Assembly: GCA_023667385.1 (NCBI GenBank)
Contig: JAMPAE010000032.1
Coordinates: 1 to 11,145, forward strand
From: Ruminococcus sp.
GTDB lineage: Bacteria > Bacillota > Clostridia > Oscillospirales > Acutalibacteraceae
Direction of reading: 5' to 3'
DNA length: 11,145 nucleotides
Shown here one piece after another: positions 6,283 to 11,145 of the stretch (position 1 is the stretch's first letter; every line of letters starts with the position of its first letter). The translations under genes and the position numbers were made by a program. The notes under the pieces are model-generated. The model was not told the DNA's origin. It searched no databases and saw only the letters and a list, made by a program, of their open reading frames with translations.

Positions 6283-8826
6283 ATGGATAACACACCTGCT
6301 TATGAGAATCAAAGAATAGTTAACGTTGAACTTAACCAGGAAATGAGAAAGTCATTTCTTGATTACTCAATGTCGGTTATTACTTCTCGTGCTCTTCCGG
6401 ATGTTCGTGACGGCTTGAAGCCTGTTCACAGAAGAATCCTTTACACAATGGAAGAAAATTCACTTTATCCTGACAAGGCATATCGTAAATGCGCCGACAC
6501 AGTTGGCTCTGTTCTCGGTCGCTATCATCCCCATGGTGACGCATCTGTTTATGATGCGATGGTAAGACTTGCTCAGACATTTTCACAAAGATATATCCTT
6601 GTTGACGGACACGGAAACTTCGGTTCGGTTGACGGTGACCCACCTGCTGCTTACCGTTACACAGAATCAAGAATGAGCAAAATTTCAATGGAAATGCTCA
6701 GAGATATTGATAAAGATACCGTTGACTTTGCGCCAAACTATGATGACCGTTTGAAAGAGCCAACAGTTTTGCCGTCACGTTTTCCAAACATTCTTGTCAA
6801 TGGCTCAACGGGTATTGCCGTTGGTATGGCAACAAACATTCCGCCGCATAATCTGCGTGAAGTTATTGACGGAATGTGCTGCCTGATTGATAATCCTGAT
6901 GCTTCACTTGAAGAACTTATGGAGCATATCAAAGGTCCGGACTTTCCAACTTCGGGTATCATCATGGGACGTGCAGGCATTCGTGCAGCATATGCAACAG
7001 GACGAGCAAAAATCACAGTACGTGCAAGAACCGAAATTGTTGAAAACAAAAACGGAAGAATGAGCATTGTTGTGACCGAGCTCCCCTATCAGGTTAACAA
7101 AAGACGTCTTATTGAATCAATTGCCGACCTTGTTAAGGATAAGCGAATTGAGGGCATTGCAGACATCAATGACTATTCCAGCCGTGAAGGCATGAAAATG
7201 GTTGTTGACCTCAAACGTGAAGCAAATGCTCAGGTTGTGCTTAACAATCTTTTCAGTCTGACTCAACTTCAAATTACTTATGGTATCATCATGCTTGCAC
7301 TTGTTGACGGTGTGCCGAGAATCCTTAATTTGAAGCAGATTCTTCAGGAATATATAAAATTCCAGGGAAGCGTTATTGTCAGAAGAACACGTTTTGACCT
7401 TAAAAAGGCAATGGAACGTGAGCATATCCTTGAGGGATTGAAAACAGCGCTTGATTACATTGATGAAATCATCAAGATTCTTCGTGCATCAAAAGATCAG
7501 AGCGAAGGTAAAAAGGAACTCATGGAAAGGTTCAACCTTGATGACATTCAGGCAGATGCAATTGTTAAGATGCGTCTTGGTCAGTTGACAGGCCTTGAAA
7601 GAATCAAGATTGAGGATGAACTCAAGCAATTACAGGAAAAGATTGCTGAATATAATGACATTCTTTCTCATGAGGACAGAATCCTTGGCATCATTAAGGA
7701 AGAAGCAATTGCAATCCGTGATAAGTTCTCAGACGAAAGAAGAACTGAAATCATGAATGTCAGCGGCGAAGTTGATGTTGAATCACTCATTCCGCAGGAA
7801 GATTGTGTGTTTACTCTCACAACTTTTGGTTATATTAAGCGTCAGCCTGTCAGCACTTATTCAATTCAGAAAAGAAACGGTAAGGGTGTTAAGGGCATGA
7901 ACAGACGTGAGGAAGATGTTGCCGAAACAATGTTCACCTGCTCAACGCATGATTATGTAATGTTCTTTACCTCAAAGGGCAGAACTTTCCGCATGAAAGG
8001 TTATGAAATTCCGGAGGGCAGCAGACAAAGCAAGGGCATGAACATTGTTAACCTGCTTCCGATTGAGGCTGACGAAAAAATCAGTGCAATGATTAAAGTA
8101 CCCGATTTCGGAACAGGCACACATTATCTTTGCATGGTCACACGCAAAGGTATCATTAAGAGAACAGACCTCGATGCATATAAAAACATCAGAAAGAGCG
8201 GTATTATTGCAATCAACCTTGATGAAGATGATGAGCTTGCATGGGTATGGCTCACAAACGGCAACGACAACATTTTTGTTGCAACCAAAAACGGTATGGG
8301 TATCAGATTCAACGAAAACGAAGCCCGTCCGATTGGCAGAACTGCACGTGGCGTTAAGGCAATTGAACTTGGCGAGAATGACGAAGTTGTTGGAATGTGC
8401 GTCATTGGTGAGGATGAAAGCGAGGACGCAAAAATCTTCACCGTCACCGAAAACGGCGTTGGCAGATGCAGCTTGCCTGATGATTTCACACTTCAAACAA
8501 GGGGCGGTAAAGGTAAAATCAACTACAGAACCGATAAATACGGCATGGTTGCTTCTGTTCAGCTTGTTCACGAGGGTGATGACATTATTCTCATTTCATC
8601 TGACGGTATTATTATCAGAGTTTCAGCAGATGAAGTAAACACTGCATACAGAACTGCAAGAGGCGTCAGCATCATGAAAGTTTCAGACGGCGAAAAGGTT
8701 GTTTCTGCTGTTGCGGTTAAGCGTGAAGATGAAGAAGAACACGCTGAAGTTGAAACAGTGGAAAGCGAAAATTCTGAAGCTACCGAAGATGCAACAGAAA
8801 ATGCAGCAACAGAAGAAAACGAATAA
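6283..8826 (+). CDS. gyrA: DNA gyrase subunit A
   Basis: GyrA is the breakage-reunion subunit of gyrase; it forms an A2B2 complex with GyrB and wraps DNA through its C-terminal pinwheel. Length is 847 residues, in family range. The winged-helix region contains HPHGDASVYDAMVRLAQ (82-98), with A87 and D91 at the positions of E. coli S83 and D87. The catalytic tyrosine is Y126 in RYTESRM. A tower and coiled-coil region follows to about residue 490, then a beta-pinwheel domain. The usual GyrA-box site reads QKRNGKG (529-535), with Asn in place of a conserved Gly. A better match, QTRGGKG, lies at 738-744. The last 33 residues hold 16 Asp/Glu. The tail is a known place for modulating wrapping and supercoiling in other gyrases. 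ATG 6283 is chosen because no upstream in-frame start exists after TAA 6235. Confidence 0.98.
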   Translation: MDNTPAYENQRIVNVELNQEMRKSFLDYSMSVITSRALPDVRDGLKPVHRRILYTMEENSLYPDKAYRKCADTVGSVLGRYHPHGDASVYDAMVRLAQTFSQRYILVDGHGNFGSVDGDPPAAYRYTESRMSKISMEMLRDIDKDTVDFAPNYDDRLKEPTVLPSRFPNILVNGSTGIAVGMATNIPPHNLREVIDGMCCLIDNPDASLEELMEHIKGPDFPTSGIIMGRAGIRAAYATGRAKITVRARTEIVENKNGRMSIVVTELPYQVNKRRLIESIADLVKDKRIEGIADINDYSSREGMKMVVDLKREANAQVVLNNLFSLTQLQITYGIIMLALVDGVPRILNLKQILQEYIKFQGSVIVRRTRFDLKKAMEREHILEGLKTALDYIDEIIKILRASKDQSEGKKELMERFNLDDIQADAIVKMRLGQLTGLERIKIEDELKQLQEKIAEYNDILSHEDRILGIIKEEAIAIRDKFSDERRTEIMNVSGEVDVESLIPQEDCVFTLTTFGYIKRQPVSTYSIQKRNGKGVKGMNRREEDVAETMFTCSTHDYVMFFTSKGRTFRMKGYEIPEGSRQSKGMNIVNLLPIEADEKISAMIKVPDFGTGTHYLCMVTRKGIIKRTDLDAYKNIRKSGIIAINLDEDDELAWVWLTNGNDNIFVATKNGMGIRFNENEARPIGRTARGVKAIELGENDEVVGMCVIGEDESEDAKIFTVTENGVGRCSLPDDFTLQTRGGKGKINYRTDKYGMVASVQLVHEGDDIILISSDGIIIRVSADEVNTAYRTARGVSIMKVSDGEKVVSAVAVKREDEEEHAEVETVESENSEATEDATENAATEENE

Positions 8827-8833
8827 TTAAAAT

Positions 8834-8867
8834 GATGATACCCGTCACTTAGGCGGCGGGTATCATC
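8834..8867 (+). terminator. Strong hairpin after gyrA, probable transcription terminator
   Basis: GATGATACCCG (8834-8844) pairs perfectly with CGGGTATCATC (8857-8867), an 11-bp stem with a 12-nt loop, starting eight bases after the gyrA stop. The downstream sequence (AACAGTTATATTTT) is T-rich but lacks an immediate T-run, so termination is likely but not textbook. It separates the replication/gyrase cluster from the LCP gene. Confidence 0.65.
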
Positions 8868-8908
8868 AACAGTTATATTTTCACAGCTTAAAGTAAAATC
8901 ATTTTTTA

Positions 8909-8924
8909 AAGATAATTTTATCTT
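8909..8924. repeat. AT-rich palindrome upstream of the LCP gene
   Basis: AAGATAATTTTATCTT is a near-complete palindrome (AAGATAA at 8909-8915 against TTATCTT at 8918-8924) in the 183-bp gap between gyrA and the LCP gene. It could be an operator or a weak hairpin. TATACT at 8931-8936 resembles a -10 box, but no convincing -35 box was found. Confidence 0.3.
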
Positions 8925-8970
8925 GATTTGTATACTGCTTGGTTAAGGGTAAATAATAGCAGTAGAAAAA

Positions 8971-8988
8971 GTGATAAGTTTTTATCAC
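8971..8988. repeat. Perfect 7-bp hairpin directly before the LCP ribosome site
   Basis: GTGATAA (8971-8977) and TTATCAC (8982-8988) form a perfect stem with the loop GTTT. The ribosome site AAGGAG begins at 8989, immediately after the stem. The position suggests an mRNA-stabilising or translation-modulating hairpin. The GTG at its first base opens an in-frame extension of the LCP gene, but would place the start codon inside the stem. Confidence 0.5.
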
Positions 8989-9009
8989 AAGGAGATTAAA
9001 GCGAAAGAA

Positions 9010-10188
9010 GTGATAGGCTTGAAGAAAACAAAAAAAGTGAAAAAGAAAAGCAATCCTGTTGCAGCTTTTTTGTGGACTGATAAAAGACAACGAGCCAAAA
9101 ATATATATTTTGTTCTGACTGTTTTTGTTGTGATAATTGCAATCGGAGTGGGATACATCAACGCAAAGCTCAACAAAATTGACACAGCCGACGATGATGC
9201 ACCGGCAACAAGCGTGCCAATGGACGTGATTTATGAAGAAGAGGAAAAGGATATTATCCAAGCAATTGACAGCGCTTCTTCTTATAACAATTTTATCTAT
9301 AAATGGGCAACAAATGACGGCGAGCTTTATTCAAGCAAGAACGTTATCAATGTTCTGCTCATTGGGCTTGATTCAAGCGATGCACTTGAAAAAGGCGGCA
9401 GGTCTGATTCAATCATTCTTGCTTCACTCAACAAAAAAACAAAGAAAATTACTCTTTCCTCGTTCTTCCGTGACACATGGACTTACATGAACATCGGCGG
9501 ACAGGACAGATATAATAAGATCAACGCGTCATATTTTTACGGCGGACCCGAAGCACTGATTGATACGCTTGAGCATAACTTCAAAATTGACATTGACTAT
9601 TATGTTGCGGTCGATTTTTCATCATTTGAGGACATCATCAATGCACTTGGCGGAATCACGCTTGAAGTGCAGGAATACGAAGCAAAATATATCAACAGAA
9701 CAACGGTTCACACAATTGACTATGGTCCGGCGGTTAAGCTCAACGGATATGAAGCGCTTGTTTTTGCAAGAATCCGTCACAGCGACGCAGACAGCGACGT
9801 CAGCAGAACACGCAGACAAAGGCAGGTTATTTCTGCCTTGATTCAAAGCGCAAAGGGTGCAAGCCTTTCTCAGCTTAATGATGCACTTGATTCACTTTTC
9901 AAATATGTTAAAACTGACCTTTCAAAGATGCAGATTCTTTCATATGCAACTCAGGCACTTGCAAATGGCTGGATAAATTATGAAATTGAATCAAAGGTAT
10001 TCAGTGAGGAGGATGTTTTCAAAACCGGCTTTGTCGGCAACAGTGCGGTTGTTTTTGTTGACTTTCCTCTTGTGGCTGAAAGACTTCAGAAAATGATTTA
10101 CGGTGACAGCAATATTGTTAACAGTGAGGACAGGGTTAAACCGTTTTCGCTTTGCAAAACCAGAAGCGACGGACAGCTTATAGTTTAA
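9010..10188 (+). CDS. LytR-CpsA-Psr (LCP) family membrane-anchored cell-wall ligase
   Basis: LCP proteins sit in the membrane with an outward-facing domain that transfers lipid-linked glycopolymers such as teichoic acids or capsule onto peptidoglycan. From GTG 9010 the product has 392 residues: a Lys-rich cytoplasmic head (residues 5-30), one membrane helix (about 32-50, IYFVLTVFVVIIAIGVGYI), a linker, and the LCP domain from N114. Family motifs visible are NVLLIGLD, R131-SDSI, FFR154-DTW, NKINASYFYGG, LNGYEALVFAR254-IR and DSDVSRTRRQRQVI. The start is uncertain. AAGGAG at 8989-8994 is 15 nt before GTG 9010 and 24 nt before an in-frame TTG at 9019; GTG 8971 lies inside a hairpin and has no good ribosome site. 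The substrate cannot be named, because no glycopolymer genes are in view. It lies after a strong hairpin and probably has its own promoter. Confidence 0.92.
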   Translation: MIGLKKTKKVKKKSNPVAAFLWTDKRQRAKNIYFVLTVFVVIIAIGVGYINAKLNKIDTADDDAPATSVPMDVIYEEEEKDIIQAIDSASSYNNFIYKWATNDGELYSSKNVINVLLIGLDSSDALEKGGRSDSIILASLNKKTKKITLSSFFRDTWTYMNIGGQDRYNKINASYFYGGPEALIDTLEHNFKIDIDYYVAVDFSSFEDIINALGGITLEVQEYEAKYINRTTVHTIDYGPAVKLNGYEALVFARIRHSDADSDVSRTRRQRQVISALIQSAKGASLSQLNDALDSLFKYVKTDLSKMQILSYATQALANGWINYEIESKVFSEEDVFKTGFVGNSAVVFVDFPLVAERLQKMIYGDSNIVNSEDRVKPFSLCKTRSDGQLIV

Positions 10189-10210
10189 GTTTATTTTATT
10201 AATATTGCGG

Positions 10211-10288
10211 ATGAGACTGATAAAATTTTTGTTGTGTTGCCGCATAGTAAGAAAAGCGAGGCGGACGAAAGTTCGCCTTTCTCGATAA
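10211..10288 (+). CDS. Possible 25-codon Arg-rich leader peptide
   Basis: An ATG at 10211 opens 25 codons ending in TAA (10286-10288), in the gap between the LCP and HAD genes. The peptide begins MRLIKFLLCCRIV and continues very basic (RKARRTKVRLSR). No ribosome site precedes the ATG, and part of the frame coincides with a stable hairpin, so it may not be translated. I do not recognise it. It is listed because a hydrophobic-then-basic short peptide upstream of a structured leader is a plausible small ORF. Confidence 0.18.
   Translation: MRLIKFLLCCRIVRKARRTKVRLSR
10257..10284. repeat. Stable hairpin with GAAA tetraloop between LCP and HAD genes
   Basis: GCGGAC (10261-10266) and GTTCGC (10271-10276) pair, with one G-U, around a GAAA tetraloop. 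An outer CGAG/CTCG stem (10257-10260 with 10281-10284) closes it, leaving a 4-nt bulge (CTTT). A 5-bp pair TGCGG (10206-10210) / CCGCA (10240-10244) lies just upstream. No T-run follows, so it may be a weak LCP terminator or part of a structured HAD leader. Confidence 0.5.
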
Positions 10289-10294
10289 TTATGT

Positions 10295-10340
10295 TAAGAA
10301 AGGAAGAAGGCTTCCCTTTTTATGAAGCCGCAAAGAAAAA
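10295..10340 (+). promoter_or_regulatory. HAD gene leader with competing hairpins and distant start codon
   Basis: The ribosome site in TAAGAAAGGA (10295-10304) is 36 nt before the ATG at 10341. Two mutually exclusive hairpins are possible. GGAAG (10302-10306) with CTTCC (10311-10315) would hide the ribosome site. GGCTTC (10309-10314) with GAAGCC (10324-10329) would leave it free and shorten the effective spacing to about 15 nt. An out-of-frame ATG at 10322 opens a 10-codon frame (MKPQRKNEQI) that ends at 10354, overlapping the HAD start. The layout mirrors the gyrA leader. A regulatory switch is inference. Confidence 0.45.
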
Positions 10341-11000
10341 ATGAACAGATATGATTATGTAATTTTTGATTTTGACGGAACTGTTACTGACACCGGTGAG
10401 GGTATTCTCAAAAGCTTGCAATATTCATTTACGGCAAACGGTCGCCCTGCCCCGGAACTGAGCGATTTGAAAAAATTTATCGGTCCGCCGATTCATTATA
10501 GCTATGTTACTTTTTATGGTATAAGCGAGGATGAGGTTGGCGAATACATAAAAAAATATCGTGAGCGCTACAGAGCAAAGGGAATTTACGAATGCTACGT
10601 TTATGACGGCATGAAAGAGCTGATTGAAGATTTGCGTGCGCATGGAATCAAAATCGGTATTGCTTCATCAAAGCCTATCAGATTGATATATGATGTCATG
10701 GATCATCTTGGTATTACGGATTTGTTTGATGCGGTTTCGGGCACACAGTTTGATGACAGTAATCACGTTGGAAAAACTGATCTTGTGCTTGATTCGATGA
10801 AACAGCTTGGAGTAACCGACAAGAAAAAGGTGCTCATGGTTGGTGACAGATATTTTGACATTGACGGTGCGGCAGGTGCAGGCGTTGACAGTTGTGGTGT
10901 TCTGTTTGGTTATGGCTCACAAGCGGAATTTGAGGAGCACAATGCAACTTACATTGTTTCAAAGGCTGATGAGATCAAAAAGATAACTTATAATTCTTAA
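10341..11000 (+). CDS. HAD-superfamily hydrolase, phosphoglycolate phosphatase-like
   Basis: This 219-residue cytoplasmic phosphatase of the haloacid dehalogenase superfamily carries all four motifs. Motif I is D10-F-D12-GTVTD, with nucleophile D10 and acid/base D12. Motif II is S109-S-K-P. The motif III Lys is K145 in HVGKTD. Motif IV is GD169-RYFD173. A helical cap follows motif I, with the FIGPP element (about residues 46-50) typical of the Gph/PpaX-like subgroup. Related enzymes act on phosphoglycolate, pyrophosphate or nucleoside monophosphates; the substrate cannot be read from the sequence. The start is ATG 10341, although the ribosome site lies 36 nt upstream beyond a hairpin. The 152-bp gap from the LCP gene suggests a separate or attenuated transcript. 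Family call is firm, substrate unknown. Confidence 0.93.
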   Translation: MNRYDYVIFDFDGTVTDTGEGILKSLQYSFTANGRPAPELSDLKKFIGPPIHYSYVTFYGISEDEVGEYIKKYRERYRAKGIYECYVYDGMKELIEDLRAHGIKIGIASSKPIRLIYDVMDHLGITDLFDAVSGTQFDDSNHVGKTDLVLDSMKQLGVTDKKKVLMVGDRYFDIDGAAGAGVDSCGVLFGYGSQAEFEEHNATYIVSKADEIKKITYNS

Positions 11001-11144
11001 CGAGATTAATAGCACACAAAATAAAGCGATATTAGAATTATAATAATTACAAATAGGAAAATTCAGAATATATTGAATAGATTTAACTTGAATGATGATT
11101 TGTTCATTTAAAGTTTCTTTTGTATCAATTACTTTTTCGTTTTC
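10959..11144 (-). CDS. Doubtful partial open frame running in from the window edge
   Basis: On the minus strand a frame is open from the window edge to a stop at 10959-10961, overlapping the last ~40 bp of the HAD gene. The visible residues start hydrophilic (ENEKVIDTKETLNEQ) and end hydrophobic (NIALFCVLLISLRII). The lack of stops across 48 codons of AT-rich DNA is mildly unusual, but no family is recognised and it may be chance. Otherwise 11001-11145 holds nothing I can identify. Confidence 0.15.
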   Translation of the reverse strand, partial: ENEKVIDTKETLNEQIIIQVKSIQYILNFPICNYYNSNIALFCVLLISLRIISYLFDLISL

Positions 11145-11145
11145 A

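Noticed and set aside
7972..8571. Long minus-strand open frame inside gyrA
   Set aside because: It is antisense to well-conserved GyrA C-terminal blades and shows no recognisable domain.
8979..8987. TTTATCACA near the LCP gene as a DnaA box
   Set aside because: It is an isolated near-match formed by one arm of a hairpin, with no neighbours and far from the spacer.
1..11145. CRISPR arrays, tRNA, rRNA, insertion sequences or prophage genes
   Set aside because: No spaced direct repeats of CRISPR type, no RNA gene signatures and no transposase or phage motifs were seen.

Overview
The window is the origin-proximal replication and topoisomerase cluster of a low-GC, Gram-positive-type bacterium. 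Gene order is dnaA (5' end cut off) - dnaN - yaaA (S4 domain) - recF - remB - gyrB - gyrA, all on the + strand. This is the classical Firmicutes order. Together with the protein sequence style, the AGGAGG-type ribosome sites and a LytR-CpsA-Psr wall protein downstream, it suggests a Clostridia member, possibly an uncultured Oscillospirales/Ruminococcaceae-like gut lineage. The taxon is inferred from style and synteny, not from a search.

Layout: 2-1060 is the AAA+ and DNA-binding part of DnaA. 1061-1375 is a 315-bp AT-rich non-coding spacer, where one copy of the origin is expected. 1376-2470 is the sliding clamp. 2501-4113 holds three tightly packed genes (yaaA, recF with a 4-bp overlap, remB). 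4164-8826 holds both gyrase subunits, followed by a strong hairpin at 8834-8867. 9010-10188 is a membrane-anchored LCP protein. 10341-11000 is a HAD-family phosphatase. The last 145 bp are AT-rich, with only a doubtful minus-strand partial frame.

The most striking observation links dnaA to its spacer. In DnaA domain IV the nearly invariant Asp-His-Thr-Thr recognition stretch reads His-Tyr-Ser-Thr, while the Arg equivalent to E. coli R399, which reads the leading TT in the minor groove, is kept. I find no canonical DnaA box (TTATCCACA) in the spacer. Instead it carries five exact copies of TTNAACATT and four near-copies within about 170 bp, on both strands, several of them 21 bp apart. The inference is a co-diverged initiator and origin-box pair.

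Other points of interest are a shared leader architecture before gyrA and the HAD gene (TAAGAAAGGA, then a hairpin, then a start codon 36-38 nt beyond the Shine-Dalgarno), an acidic N-terminal extension on GyrB, Trp at the GyrB position equivalent to E. coli Lys447, Ala at the GyrA position equivalent to Ser83, and a GyrA-box that is imperfect at its usual place with a better match in a later blade.

Functionally, DnaA opens the origin, DnaN tethers the polymerase and partner proteins, RecF loads RecA at gaps, gyrase removes positive supercoils ahead of forks, and RemB is a small DNA-binding regulator. The LCP and HAD genes look like separate units concerned with the cell wall and with general phosphate-ester metabolism.
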